A stretch of DNA of 64,000 nt from CAYJCL01 sp964370475 (GCA_964370475.1 CAYJJI010000001.1:65412-129411), one strand, 5' to 3'; shown: positions 17,744 to 27,440, counted from the first letter of the stretch. The notes: generated from the letters alone by a model not told the origin. Made by a program: numbers and translations.

Positions 17744-18358
17744 CTATTTATTTAATACCTTGTTAAATACTGGAATAATAATAGCTCCAACAGCATTACC
17801 TAAAAGTGCAACTAATATAAAGATAAAAGCTTCCACACTCCATAAACTAGATGCAAATGTTAAATAAGATATATTAGCAATACTATGTTCAAAACCAGCC
17901 ATTACAAATACCATAATACATAAAGAAAATAATAAATACTTACCTACTTCATGCCTACATTTCTTAAAACCATCTACTCCAACAAACATTAAAAATCCGC
18001 AGAATATTGCTAATATAAATATACTAAGTAATGAATCACTTAACTTAATATCAGATAACTCTACAGCTTTTTCAATAACTTTATCAGCATATCTAGTATA
18101 CATAAACATATAACTAGTAAAAACTACCCCTACAAAATTACCAAGCACTATAATCAACAAACGTTTAACATAATCAAATCCATTTTCAACTATATACCCA
18201 ATCTTTCCAGTATATAAGTTTAACTCATAAATTAATATAGTAGCTAATGCTATATTAAACAAAAATGCTCCCACTATTTTATCACTTACGCTAAAATAAC
18301 AAATTACTGCTATAGTAACAACTAGGCCTGATAAAAAAGCCTTTAAAAAATCCTTCAT
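17744..18358 (-). CDS. Formate/nitrite transporter family protein
   Basis: 204 residues with six predicted membrane segments, in the FocA/NirC pentameric channel family. The signature GFEHSIANISYLTFAS near 153-168 is the conserved FNT motif containing the central His. It is shorter than FocA (about 285) and resembles the small FNT proteins of Firmicutes. Likely substrate formate or a similar small monocarboxylate or anion; the sequence does not decide. Good ribosome-binding site GGTGA. It is separated from the upstream AI-2E gene by a terminator. Confidence 0.85.
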   Translation of the reverse strand: MKDFLKAFLSGLVVTIAVICYFSVSDKIVGAFLFNIALATILIYELNLYTGKIGYIVENGFDYVKRLLIIVLGNFVGVVFTSYMFMYTRYADKVIEKAVELSDIKLSDSLLSIFILAIFCGFLMFVGVDGFKKCRHEVGKYLLFSLCIMVFVMAGFEHSIANISYLTFASSLWSVEAFIFILVALLGNAVGAIIIPVFNKVLNK

Positions 18359-18402
18359 AAAAAATCACCAAGAAGCATTATATCATAAAAAGTAAAAAAG
18401 TC

Positions 18403-18427
18403 AAAAAAAAATAGTCCTAAGACTATT
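18403..18427 (-). terminator. Intrinsic terminator of the AI-2E-family gene
   Basis: Minus strand AATAGTC-TTAG-GACTATT followed by eight Ts. The TAG stop (18423-18425) lies inside the first arm. Confidence 0.85.
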
Positions 18428-19550
18428 CTTCAAATAAATTATACTTTAAAGTAAAGAATCTAATTAATACTTTAATCAAAGCCATACATGGAGTAGCAAG
18501 TATCATTCCTACTATTCCAAAGAAATAACCAAATATCAATAATCCAATAATAATAGTAACTGGATGTAACTTCATAGTTTTACTCATAACCATTGGTTGT
18601 AAGATAGTACTCTCAAGTAATTGAACTATTAAAGCAATAACAATAATAGCGATTCCTAAAGCAACTGATTGCGTAAATCCAACAATAGCAGCAGCACCAC
18701 CACCAATATAAGGTCCAATATATGGTATTAAATTAGTAATACCACAAAATAACCCAAATAATAAAGGAGCTTCCAAACCTACAATTGTAAATCCAATTGA
18801 AGTAATTACAAATACTATAGTAGATACTAATAACGTACCATTAACAGTTCTTCTAATTTCAAAACCAATATTATCTATTAATGATGTATATTCAAAACGA
18901 TATTTCTTAGGTAATAACTTAATTAAATGTTCCCTAGTATGATCAAAATCAATTAAGATATATAAAGCAACAACCAAACTAATAACAACAGTTCCTATTC
19001 CAGAAAATAAACCAGTAATAAAATTAATCAATGTACTAGGTAAACTATTAGTAATAGCACTAAAAATATCACTTACATTAGTATAAAAAATATCTTGCAC
19101 ATCTTCAACATTAAGACCATCAATATTACTAAATGATTCTATAACACTATCAGCAAATACCTGTAAATCATCAGCAATTGCTGGTATTGTTCCAATTAAC
19201 GAATTTAACTGTTGAAATACAACCGGGAATAAAAACGCAAAGAACGACACAACACATGCTACAAATATCAAAAAAACTATCAAACACGAAGCTGTTCTAT
19301 TAAGTCCTTTATTAGTTAATTTATTAACTAAAGGACTTAATAACCAAGCTACTATAAAACCTATAAATAATGGTGTTACAATCGATAAAATCTTAAGTAA
19401 AAAATCAAATATATGAGTTTCTCTTACTAAGAAAAATATCAATAACACTATTCCAACTATCAAAGCAATATAAAGCAAATTAAGAATCTTTTCAGATAAA
19501 CTTAAAACTCTATTAACACCCTCTACATTAACTTCATCTTTCTTTTTCAT
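18423..19550 (-). CDS. AI-2E family transporter / permease (YrrI-like)
   Basis: 375 residues from ATG 19550, which follows AGGTGGAG; an earlier in-frame start at 19583 lacks such a site. Around eight hydrophobic segments and the family hallmark near the end (YIGPYIGGGAAAIVGF, then LLESTILQPMVMSKTMKLHP). Members include E. coli TqsA and Na+/H+ antiporter-like proteins. Substrate unknown. B. subtilis keeps its homologue yrrI just upstream of alaS, so its position near alaS here is an ancestral arrangement. Confidence 0.88.
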   Translation of the reverse strand: MKKKDEVNVEGVNRVLSLSEKILNLLYIALIVGIVLLIFFLVRETHIFDFLLKILSIVTPLFIGFIVAWLLSPLVNKLTNKGLNRTASCLIVFLIFVACVVSFFAFLFPVVFQQLNSLIGTIPAIADDLQVFADSVIESFSNIDGLNVEDVQDIFYTNVSDIFSAITNSLPSTLINFITGLFSGIGTVVISLVVALYILIDFDHTREHLIKLLPKKYRFEYTSLIDNIGFEIRRTVNGTLLVSTIVFVITSIGFTIVGLEAPLLFGLFCGITNLIPYIGPYIGGGAAAIVGFTQSVALGIAIIVIALIVQLLESTILQPMVMSKTMKLHPVTIIIGLLIFGYFFGIVGMILATPCMALIKVLIRFFTLKYNLFEE

Positions 19551-19592
19551 AACTCCACCTCTTATAATTATATTACCATACATTCAAAATAT

Positions 19593-19613
19593 AAAAAAGA
19601 CCTTTTAGGTCTT
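19593..19613 (-). terminator. Intrinsic terminator after the 48-residue gene
   Basis: Minus strand AAGACCT-AAA-AGGTCTT followed by TTTTTTAT. It overlaps the TAA stop at 19612-19614. Confidence 0.75.
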
Positions 19614-19758
19614 ACTTAGTCATATCATGAACTTCATGCTTAACTTCACATAACATATCAGCAACAGATTTACTTTTAGCCATTTCTAAAGCATATAATG
19701 CTCCCATACCTAAAACAGCTCCACCAAGTACTAATCCTACACTGCTTAACATTTTCAT
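19612..19758 (-). CDS. Small membrane-associated protein, 48 residues
   Basis: Too short for usual gene calling but well supported: AGGATG eight bases before ATG 19758, and its own terminator overlapping the stop. The protein begins MKMLSSVGLVLGGAVLGMGA, a glycine-rich hydrophobic helix, followed by an amphipathic tail (MAKSKSVADMLCEVKHEVHD). It resembles the small YtxH-type membrane proteins in layout only. Function unknown. Confidence 0.65.
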   Translation of the reverse strand: MKMLSSVGLVLGGAVLGMGALYALEMAKSKSVADMLCEVKHEVHDMTK

Positions 19759-19794
19759 ATTAATCATCCTTTCATAATTAATATGCCTATTTTT

Positions 19795-21978
19795 TTATAA
19801 TTTATTCAATAATTTATTAGTTAAAGAAGTTTTTCTATTTTGAGAATAACTATTATTAACACCCTTAATAAAAGCACTTTCTTCACCTATAATAACCAAA
19901 CTCTTCTTAGCTCTACTAACCCCAGTATATAATAGTTTATTATATAACATTATCCCATAACTACTTATTACTGGCATTAAAACATTTAAAAATTCACTTC
20001 CTTGAGCTTTATGAATAGTAATAGCATAAGCATGCTTAATATTAGCAAGCTCATCCCTACTAGCTTCTACCAAAGAACCTTCAAAATCAATAATAATCTT
20101 AGGAACTTTATCATTATTCTTAATACTCTTAATAAATCCAATATCTCCATTAAATACATTAATATCAGGATCATTTACTAATTGAATAATCTTATCTCCT
20201 TCACGAAATATAACTCCATAATGGCTAATTTCATTTTTCTTAGAACTCTTAGGATTATATATATCTCTAACAACAACATTTAAATTATCAATCCCATTAA
20301 CCCCTCTATATATTGGAGCTAATATCTGGAAATCTCTCTCAGTTATTCCTTTATCAAGACTCTTTTTAACTATTTGAGCAATAACATCAACTACATTAAA
20401 AGAACCAACATTTAAAAAATTATAATCATCATGCATTATAGTAAAATCACTTAAATTCTTATTTCTAACTTCATTAGCAAGTACTGGTATATAAGAATTA
20501 TCTGTTTGTCTATATATATGTTTCAGTGATATAAATGGTATCATATCACTACTTATCAAGTCATCTAACACATTACCAGCTCCAACCGAAGGCAACTGAT
20601 TAACATCACCTACTAATATAAGCGTAATTCTAGAATTAATCCCACTAAGTAACGCTTTAAATAAAAACATATCAATCATACTAACTTCATCAACAATTAT
20701 TAATTTATGTTGATTCTTATTAGTTTCATTCACTTGAAATTCATTCTTATCCTTATTCCATTTTAAATAACGATGAATAGTCATAGCTCCAAGACCAGTA
20801 ACATCACTTAACTTCCTACTAGCTCTACCAGTAGGAGCCAATAAAGCTATTTCATTGCCTATATCTCCTGGACCAAGATCATTAATTCTTGTATAAATTT
20901 TAACTATAGCATTAATAATAGTCGTCTTCCCAGTACCAGGTCCTCCAGTAACAATACTAATTCTATTTTTAAGAGCACTTTCAATAGCTAAATGTTGCTC
21001 CTCATTATAAGATACATCATACTCATCTTCCATAGCTAATATCTCTTCTTTAACACCTAACACCTTTTTATTAGCACAATTTAATATTGAATATATATCA
21101 TCACTAATATCTGATTCATCATTATAATATTCTTCCAAACAATAAAGATCATCTTCAAATACAATAAATGTTTTATCAACCAAATTAGTTAAAAAATCCA
21201 AAAAATCTTCATAAGAAATATCTTTTAGATATTTTTTTAAATTATAAGAATACAACTCCTCAGCACTAAAAAAAACACTACCATCCTGAAAACTTAATAA
21301 TTCAAAAGATTTAAGTATACACGCATTTACTCTAATCTCACTATTTACACCACCAAAGTGGTCTAAAAATACATGATCTAACTTTTCAAAATCAATAATA
21401 GTCTTTAAATTATAAACATTATCTTTAATTCTTTCTAAAGCATCATGTCCATATTGTTCAATAATTAATAAAGATTCCTTAATAGTAAATCCTAAGTTTT
21501 TAAGTTCTATTATTAAATCATCAGTATTATCATAACTCATAACTGATTCATAAATTTTAAGAGCCAAAGCTTTAGTAATCCCTTTTATAGAAATCAAACT
21601 ATTAGGATTCTCTTTAATCTTAGATAATGCATCATCTCCCAAAGCATCAACTATTTTTATAGCTGTCTTCTCACCACAACCTTTTATTAAACTACTAGTT
21701 AAAAAATCTATAACTGCATCTCTACCAGCAACTTCTTGTTTTTCATAGCTACTAACTTTAAACTCATAACCATACTTATCTTTATAAATATAATCTCCTT
21801 CAAATATATAAGTAGAATCATATCTTAATTCAGCAAATAATCCAGTAAAAGTAATAGTTTGATTAACTTTAGATTTTAACTCATCTAAATCAGTTTCTTT
21901 TATTCTAATAATCCCAATCTTATAACCACCACTACCCTCAAAAAAAACTTGACGAATAGTTCCTTTAACGTAACTCAC
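19795..21978 (-). CDS. recD2: ATP-dependent RecD-like DNA helicase RecD2
   Basis: 727-residue SF1B 5'-3' helicase acting in replication-fork maintenance and mismatch or recombinational repair without RecBC. N-terminal OB-like and helix-hairpin-helix region (about 75-220), Walker A GGPGTGKTTIINAI near 341, Walker B VDEVSMID, motif III GDVNQLPSVGAGN, and the C-terminal SH3/2B and motifs ITIHKAQGSEF and YTGVSRAKKSL. Starts at GTG 21978, overlapping the mtaB end by 14 bases, behind AGGTGA. B. subtilis recD2 (yrrC) also lies close to alaS. Confidence 0.94.
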   Translation of the reverse strand: MSYVKGTIRQVFFEGSGGYKIGIIRIKETDLDELKSKVNQTITFTGLFAELRYDSTYIFEGDYIYKDKYGYEFKVSSYEKQEVAGRDAVIDFLTSSLIKGCGEKTAIKIVDALGDDALSKIKENPNSLISIKGITKALALKIYESVMSYDNTDDLIIELKNLGFTIKESLLIIEQYGHDALERIKDNVYNLKTIIDFEKLDHVFLDHFGGVNSEIRVNACILKSFELLSFQDGSVFFSAEELYSYNLKKYLKDISYEDFLDFLTNLVDKTFIVFEDDLYCLEEYYNDESDISDDIYSILNCANKKVLGVKEEILAMEDEYDVSYNEEQHLAIESALKNRISIVTGGPGTGKTTIINAIVKIYTRINDLGPGDIGNEIALLAPTGRASRKLSDVTGLGAMTIHRYLKWNKDKNEFQVNETNKNQHKLIIVDEVSMIDMFLFKALLSGINSRITLILVGDVNQLPSVGAGNVLDDLISSDMIPFISLKHIYRQTDNSYIPVLANEVRNKNLSDFTIMHDDYNFLNVGSFNVVDVIAQIVKKSLDKGITERDFQILAPIYRGVNGIDNLNVVVRDIYNPKSSKKNEISHYGVIFREGDKIIQLVNDPDINVFNGDIGFIKSIKNNDKVPKIIIDFEGSLVEASRDELANIKHAYAITIHKAQGSEFLNVLMPVISSYGIMLYNKLLYTGVSRAKKSLVIIGEESAFIKGVNNSYSQNRKTSLTNKLLNKL

Positions 21979-23260
21979 TTACATCACCTCTAATTACTTC
22001 TCCAAGTAAATGGTAATTATCCATTCTTAAAATCTTAACTTTATACATCTTATTAACTTTTAACTTTTCATTAATTTTAACATATAAATAACTACTAGAA
22101 TGTCCATAACTAACCCCATCTTTTACTCGTTCTATTAAAACATCTACTACCTTATTTATATTACTAATATTATATAAATCCTCTAAATTATTACTAACTT
22201 TCATTAAGTTTTTAACTCTTTCTTTTTTAACTTCAGGTTCTATATGACCTTCCATAGTTGCACTTAAAGTCCCATCTCTCTTAGAATAAGGAAAAACATG
22301 AATCTTAGAAAAACCTACTAACTTACAAAATTCACAAGTATTACTAAATTCTTCCTTAGTTTCCGAAGGAAAACCAACAATAACATCAGTAGTAATATTT
22401 ATATCAGGTCTAACCTCTCTTATTTTATTAATAATTTCTAAATATTTCTTAGTATCATATTTTCTATTCATTAATTTTAAAATACGATCATCTCCAGATT
22501 GTAACGGAATATGTAAATGATCACATAGTTTATAATTCTCTTTTAACTCATTTAAAAACTTATCACTTATTTCAGTAACTTCTATAGAAGATATTCTAAT
22601 ATTTTTAAGACCATTAACATATCTTAAACGATTAACTAAGTCCGTTAAATCATGATCAGTTCCAATCCCATAACTTCCCGTATGAATTCCAGTTAAAACA
22701 ATCTCCTTATGATGATTCTTAACTAAAGTTTTAACTTCTTCAATAGTTTTATCAAAATCCTTATTCCTTAAATTACCCCTTACATAAGGAATAATACAAT
22801 AAGAACAATAATTGTTACATCCATCTTGAATCTTAACAAAAGCTCTAACTAAAGAACTAAACTCATTAACTTGCATATCTTCAAAATCTTGATTAAATCT
22901 ATCATAAAAATTAACAATTTTATCATCACCTTTTTTAAAAGATTTAATCATATCTACAATCTTAGATTTGTCTTGATTACCTATTAAAATATCAATCCCT
23001 AATTCATTTAAATCTTCTTGATGATTCTCAGCCATACATCCACAAACAACTAAAATACAACCAGGGTTTTCTCTTCTAGTACTCCTAATTAATTTCATAC
23101 TTTTACTATCAGCACTATTAGTAACAGTACAAGTGTTAACAATTGCAACATCAGCATAAAAATCAGTTAATTCATAACCTGCATTCAACATCTTCTCTTT
23201 TATAACTTCACTCTCATATGTATTAACCTTACACCCTAATGTAACAATCTTAAACTTCAT
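21965..23260 (-). CDS. mtaB: tRNA t6A37 methylthiotransferase MtaB
   Basis: Radical-SAM enzyme converting t6A37 to ms2t6A37 in ANN-decoding tRNAs. 431 residues: N-terminal UPF0004 domain with three cysteines (TLGCKVNTYES, NTCTVT, VCGCMAE), radical-SAM motif CNNYCSYCIIPYVRG near 148-162, and a C-terminal TRAM domain. GCKVNTYES and the gene order place it with MtaB (YqeV) and not MiaB. Starts at ATG 23260 after GGAGG. Confidence 0.94.
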   Translation of the reverse strand: MKFKIVTLGCKVNTYESEVIKEKMLNAGYELTDFYADVAIVNTCTVTNSADSKSMKLIRSTRRENPGCILVVCGCMAENHQEDLNELGIDILIGNQDKSKIVDMIKSFKKGDDKIVNFYDRFNQDFEDMQVNEFSSLVRAFVKIQDGCNNYCSYCIIPYVRGNLRNKDFDKTIEEVKTLVKNHHKEIVLTGIHTGSYGIGTDHDLTDLVNRLRYVNGLKNIRISSIEVTEISDKFLNELKENYKLCDHLHIPLQSGDDRILKLMNRKYDTKKYLEIINKIREVRPDINITTDVIVGFPSETKEEFSNTCEFCKLVGFSKIHVFPYSKRDGTLSATMEGHIEPEVKKERVKNLMKVSNNLEDLYNISNINKVVDVLIERVKDGVSYGHSSSYLYVKINEKLKVNKMYKVKILRMDNYHLLGEVIRGDVSELR

Positions 23261-23310
23261 AAAAATACCTCCACATATAAACTATTTTACCATAAAAAAA
23301 TTAATAAAAA

Positions 23311-24297
23311 CTAATTTTTACTAATTTTTAAATGTTCATAAGCTTTATCAGTAGCAATTCTCCCTCTTGGAGTTCTCTTAACAAAAGCTTCCTGTAATAA
23401 AAACGGCTCTACTACATCTTCAATAGTAGTAACCTCTTCTCCTATTGAAGTAGCAATCGTAGAAGCACCAACAGGACCACCATTAAATTTTAAAATCAAA
23501 GCTTCCAAATACTCTATATCAATAGCATCTAACCCAAACTCATCAACATTCAATCTTTTCAAACTAGTTCTAGTAATTTCGTCATCTATAACACTCGATT
23601 CCATAACTAAAGCAAAATCTCTAACTCTTTTAAACAACCTATTAGCAATTCTTGGAGTCTTACGACTTCTTTTAGCTAACTCCATCGCCGCACTATCCAA
23701 AATATCTATTTCAAGTACTCTACTAGTACGTTTAACAATTGATAACAATTCTTCTTCATTATAATAATTCAACTTACACACTATTCCAAAACGATCTCTA
23801 AGAGGTGAGGAAATGTCTCCAGCTCTTGTAGTTGCACCAACTAAAGTAAATGGTGGTAAATCTATTTTCAAATTCCTAGATGATCCATCACCACCAGTAA
23901 CAACGATATCTAAAACAAAATCTTCCATCGCTGGATACAGTATTTCTTCAATATATCTTGGCATTCTATGAATTTCATCTACAAACAAAACATCTCCTTC
24001 TTCCAAAGTCGAAAGTATCGCAGCCAAATCTCCAGGCTTTTCTATAGAAGGACCACTAGCAGTCTTAATCCCAGTACCCATCTCATTAGCAATAATGTGT
24101 GCTAAAGTAGTTTTACCTAGTCCCGGAGGGCCATATAATAATACATGATCTAACACTTCATCCCTAATCTTACTAGCTTTAATAAACACTCTTAAATTAT
24201 CTTTAATCTCACTTTGTCCAACATACTCATCTAACGATGCTGGTCTAATATTCAAATCTACATCATCTATTAATTGATTCTTATCCATAATACTCAA
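23311..24297 (-). CDS. ruvB: Holliday junction branch-migration ATPase RuvB
   Basis: AAA+ motor of the RuvAB complex. 328 residues if started at TTG 24297, which is six bases from AGGTG; ATG 24288 is a weaker alternative. Begins near DDVDLNIRPASLDEYVGQ, Walker A GPPGLGKTTLAHIIA, Walker B VDEIHRM, sensor I GATTRAGDISSPLRDRFG with arginine finger, and a C-terminal winged helix ending PRGRIATDKAYEHL. It is coupled to ruvA, whose stop overlaps its ribosome-binding site, and is thus under the same SOS promoter. Confidence 0.96.
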   Translation of the reverse strand: MSIMDKNQLIDDVDLNIRPASLDEYVGQSEIKDNLRVFIKASKIRDEVLDHVLLYGPPGLGKTTLAHIIANEMGTGIKTASGPSIEKPGDLAAILSTLEEGDVLFVDEIHRMPRYIEEILYPAMEDFVLDIVVTGGDGSSRNLKIDLPPFTLVGATTRAGDISSPLRDRFGIVCKLNYYNEEELLSIVKRTSRVLEIDILDSAAMELAKRSRKTPRIANRLFKRVRDFALVMESSVIDDEITRTSLKRLNVDEFGLDAIDIEYLEALILKFNGGPVGASTIATSIGEEVTTIEDVVEPFLLQEAFVKRTPRGRIATDKAYEHLKISKN

Positions 24298-24302
24298 TCT
24301 AA

Positions 24303-24857
24303 TCACCTACTCATCAATAATTTTAAAGCTTCTTTAACTTGTGACTCTACAGGATTACTTTGATTAATCTTAGGTAATATCTTTTTAATATCAGCACTCT
24401 TATAACCAAGACTTTCAAGCACATTAGTTAATTCTTCATTAGTATTAGCAACAGTAAACAAATTATTAACCAATTTACCTTTAAGATCCAAAATAATTTG
24501 TCTAGCAACTTTATCTCCAATCTTAGGAAACTTTGTTAAATATAAAATATTCTCTCTATCAATAGCATCTATAACACCATTAATATTACCTGTAGCTAAA
24601 AATGGTAACGCCACTTTAGGACCAACACCCTTTACATTAATTAATTTTAAAAATAAAGTTTTCTCTTCACTACTCTTAAACCCATACAAAGAATATTCAT
24701 CTTCTCTTATATGACTATAAATAAAAACTTTATACTCATCTCCTACTTGATAAATAAATGGATTTGCAACAAATACCGCATATCCAATCCCATTATTATC
24801 TATTACAATATAATTACTTGCTACCTCAGCAACATTTCCTTTAATATAGTTATACAT
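24303..24857 (-). CDS. ruvA: Holliday junction DNA-binding subunit RuvA
   Basis: 184 residues from MYNYIKGNVAEV at ATG 24857, after GGAGG; the reading frame stays open upstream but that part is promoter sequence. OB-fold domain (1-62), two helix-hairpin-helix motifs (NVKGVGPKVALPFLA and FPKIGDKVARQIILDLKGK) and the C-terminal UBA-like domain III (ELTNVLESLGYKSADIKKIL) that contacts RuvB. The promoter carries a LexA-like palindrome between -35 and -10. Confidence 0.95.
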   Translation of the reverse strand: MYNYIKGNVAEVASNYIVIDNNGIGYAVFVANPFIYQVGDEYKVFIYSHIREDEYSLYGFKSSEEKTLFLKLINVKGVGPKVALPFLATGNINGVIDAIDRENILYLTKFPKIGDKVARQIILDLKGKLVNNLFTVANTNEELTNVLESLGYKSADIKKILPKINQSNPVESQVKEALKLLMSR

Positions 24858-24873
24858 TCTAACCTCCATACCA

Positions 24874-24902
24874 AGTATACCAAACAATCGTTTGGTAATC
24901 AA
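24874..24902 (-). promoter_or_regulatory. ruvAB promoter with LexA/DinR-type operator as spacer
   Basis: -35 TTGATT (24902-24897), -10 TATACT (24879-24874). The 17-base spacer is itself the palindrome CCAAACGATTGTTTGG (core CAAAC-N4-GTTTG at 24881-24894), a close relative of the Gram-positive SOS box CGAAC-N4-GTTCG. LexA bound here would block polymerase directly. Confidence 0.78.
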
Positions 24903-24939
24903 CCAAAAATTAAATTCAATCAAACAAAAAGAATATATC

Positions 24940-25974
24940 TTACATATTCTTAAGTTTTCTAAATCTTTTACTTGGTAAAGTGTAACAGACATCATAATCC
25001 ATATAATAATCCTTAACACTATCATTATAATAATCTAAAACTTCACAAGTATCAGTAGATATTTTATAATTCGCTATTGAAGCTAAAGCATAAGATAAAC
25101 AAAAAGCCATTCCAACATAAGCAATCGCTAACATAGATTGTGTAAATGCATCATGATCAGCTACCAATTCATTTAAAGACTCATCATAATCATAAAATCT
25201 ATGATTAAATATTACTTCTTCATCCATATTATCAGGCACTTCATCACTATATTCCGTAAACTTTTCTACAGAATCAAGATCCACAAATTCTTCGATAAAA
25301 GAAAAATCATCAGTAGCAGTAAAATCAACCAACATATCTACATTATCTAATATTTTACTATTTAAAACTCTATAATTAATTACATCTCTTTGATACTTAC
25401 CATCTACATTTATCCAAGCAGAAAAATAACTAATATCACTTACAGCTGTTTTAGAAGAAGAACCATTTTCATTATATATTCTACCTTCTTTCATATAAAA
25501 ATCATCTGAACTATCAGTTACTAAACTAATATCACCATCACTATAAGTATTAGTAATATAACTAACATCATCGTTATAGTCAACATTTCTACTAATTTTA
25601 AACGAAGATTCACTAAAACCAGCTAAGTAAACAGTAAACGATGCAACAATTGCAACAATTACACCTGCATTTACCAAAGGTAAAGTTCTTTTTTTAATAA
25701 TAGTACTTCTATTTGCCAAATAATGTTCATCTATTTCATGAGACTCAGTTATCATATCAATTTCATTTTGAATACGTTCATACTCACTTATTAATTCACT
25801 TTTTTCATTAGTAAGTTTATATTCAACAGATGATTGATATTCCCCACAAATACAATTAGACAATTCATTTTCCAATTCATCCAAACGCTTCTCAATAATA
25901 TCTCGTTCTTTAAGTAAAATAACTATTTTATTTTTTTCATACTCCACTAATTTTTTATAATCTTTTTTATTCAT
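24940..25974 (-). CDS. Unknown two-helix membrane protein with N-terminal coiled coil (paralogue A)
   Basis: 344 residues, family not recognised. Residues 1-85 are a charged coiled coil (KERDIIEKRLDELENEL). A juxtamembrane NRSTIIKKRTLP precedes TM1 (about 101-120, ending YLAGFSESS), then an acidic extracellular part of about 165 residues, TM2 (about 285-305) and a cytosolic tail ending LPSKRFRKLKNM. The extracellular part shares YQR and VPDNM...N...DES...LV with the next gene. It is last in a tandem series of three related genes (24940-27368), 82 bases upstream of ruvA's start; that gap carries the ruvA promoter. Confidence 0.65.
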   Translation of the reverse strand: MNKKDYKKLVEYEKNKIVILLKERDIIEKRLDELENELSNCICGEYQSSVEYKLTNEKSELISEYERIQNEIDMITESHEIDEHYLANRSTIIKKRTLPLVNAGVIVAIVASFTVYLAGFSESSFKISRNVDYNDDVSYITNTYSDGDISLVTDSSDDFYMKEGRIYNENGSSSKTAVSDISYFSAWINVDGKYQRDVINYRVLNSKILDNVDMLVDFTATDDFSFIEEFVDLDSVEKFTEYSDEVPDNMDEEVIFNHRFYDYDESLNELVADHDAFTQSMLAIAYVGMAFCLSYALASIANYKISTDTCEVLDYYNDSVKDYYMDYDVCYTLPSKRFRKLKNM

Positions 25975-26940
25975 TTATTTTATTCCTCCAAATCTTTCCA
26001 ACCTTTTAGAACTAGGTTTATATTCTTCATTATAATTCTCCTTATAACAATTCTTATATTTATCAATATCATATTTCATATAAAGCAATTCAAGATAAGA
26101 ACTTTTATGCATAAGTTTTACTATATTAATTAAATTAGAATAAAGACAACTATTTAAAACAGTAAACGAAAATATTAAAAATATATTCAATAAAGTAGTT
26201 TTTTCTAAAACTAGCGAAGTATTAGATTCATCCATCTCAAAATCAGTTTGATTATAGACTATATGTTGAGACATATTATCAGGAACATCTTCTTGAAATA
26301 TATAAGAATTATTTAAAATTTTAATACTTTCTATCAATTGTATTATCTTTTCTATATCATCACTAATAGTAGCTTCTATCAACATATCAATATCAATTCC
26401 AGTAACATCATATTCAGTATATTCCCTTTGATATCCGTTATCAACTTGTTCCCATTTACCATAATGTTTAAGAACATCTTTTGAAACGTATTGATTACCA
26501 CTACTATCGTATATAAGCTCATCTACATAAGAATATTGACTTGGATAAGTAACAACATTAGAAACCTTCCCATCCACATATTCATACACTTTTTTATCAA
26601 CACTATCATTTTTCGATATTTTTCTATTAATATTTAAAAACGAATCACTAAATCCCAATAAATAAGTACTAATTGCCAGTGCACAAGTAGTAATAAAAGC
26701 AGCAATATATATAGGAGTTTTTTTTCTAATTACAACCCTCCTATTATAATTAGATATAGCATTATCTATTTGGTGTAAATCATCTATTTTTTTAATACTA
26801 TCATCTAAATTTTTAATTGTTTCGTACATATCATTATTAGAATCATTAAACCCATTATCAAGTTCATTCATTAATCCTTCTCTAATAATTAACATTGATT
26901 CCTTATTTTTATTCTCTTGTTTAATAACTTTCTTGTACAT
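25975..26940 (-). CDS. Unknown two-helix membrane protein with N-terminal coiled coil (paralogue B)
   Basis: 321 residues from ATG 26940 (GGAGGC four bases upstream). Same architecture as its downstream neighbour: charged N-terminal helix (NELDNGFNDSNNDMYETIKN), NRRVVIRKKTP before TM1, LGFSDS after it, extracellular domain with NGYQREYTEYDV and EDVPDNMSQHIVYNQ, TM2 near 255-275, tail with KPSSKRLERFGG. The two stop/start signals are adjacent, so they are co-transcribed. No enzymatic motif visible. The cytosolic coiled coils and matched topology suggest a heteromeric membrane complex (inference). Confidence 0.65.
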   Translation of the reverse strand: MYKKVIKQENKNKESMLIIREGLMNELDNGFNDSNNDMYETIKNLDDSIKKIDDLHQIDNAISNYNRRVVIRKKTPIYIAAFITTCALAISTYLLGFSDSFLNINRKISKNDSVDKKVYEYVDGKVSNVVTYPSQYSYVDELIYDSSGNQYVSKDVLKHYGKWEQVDNGYQREYTEYDVTGIDIDMLIEATISDDIEKIIQLIESIKILNNSYIFQEDVPDNMSQHIVYNQTDFEMDESNTSLVLEKTTLLNIFLIFSFTVLNSCLYSNLINIVKLMHKSSYLELLYMKYDIDKYKNCYKENYNEEYKPSSKRLERFGGIK

Positions 26941-27003
26941 ACAAGCCTCCATTAAAATACTATACTACTATAGACTTAAAAAAACAATAGCTAAATAAAA
27001 CAT

Positions 27004-27027
27004 AAAAAAAACAAGTAATAACTTGTT
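27004..27027 (-). terminator. Terminator inside the three-gene paralogue cluster
   Basis: Minus strand AACAAGT-TATT-ACTTGTT followed by eight Ts, touching the stop of the 113-residue gene. Confidence 0.75.
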
Positions 27028-27368
27028 TATCTAGATAAACCTTTACTATCATTACCACTAATTTTAGCTATAACATTAGTAAAAAATTGTATCAATGGAA
27101 TTTTATGTTTGACTTCAATTGTAGATCTTTTAGATTCAACATCTTCAGCAACTTTACGAGCTAATATCCCTTCAATCATAAATTTCTCAGATAATAACAA
27201 CTCTTGTTTTTCATCAAAAAAATTCCTAGCAGTATCTGAAAACTCAAATCCACCTTCTCTACATTGTATCTTAAAGCCTTTAATACTAGAATCTAACTTT
27301 TTCATTTCATTATCAATAGAATCTAATTTCACTAAAAGTTCCTCAACCTCTAATTCTTCATATTTCAT
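27027..27368 (-). CDS. Small coiled-coil protein; probable truncated member of the adjacent paralogue family
   Basis: 113 residues. N-terminal coiled coil (EELLVKLDSIDNEMKKLDSS), then KRSTIEVKHKIPLIQFFTNV, which lines up with NRSTIIKKRTLPLV and NRRVVIRKKTPIYI at the TM1 boundary of the two following genes. It stops where TM1 would finish (SGNDSKGLSR), so it has the cytosolic part and a weak membrane segment but no extracellular domain. Good ribosome-binding site and its own terminator argue for a real gene. Function unknown. Confidence 0.6.
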   Translation of the reverse strand: MKYEELEVEELLVKLDSIDNEMKKLDSSIKGFKIQCREGGFEFSDTARNFFDEKQELLLSEKFMIEGILARKVAEDVESKRSTIEVKHKIPLIQFFTNVIAKISGNDSKGLSR

Positions 27369-27440
27369 TTATAAACCCCTTAACTAATATCATTATAGCA
27401 CAAAATTAAGAAAAAAGCAAACAAACGTACTCCAACGAAC

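Noticed and set aside
24858..25025. Extended N-terminus of RuvA
   Set aside because: The open frame upstream of ATG 24857 covers the ruvA promoter, operator and the end of the preceding gene; the RuvA fold begins at MYNYIKG.
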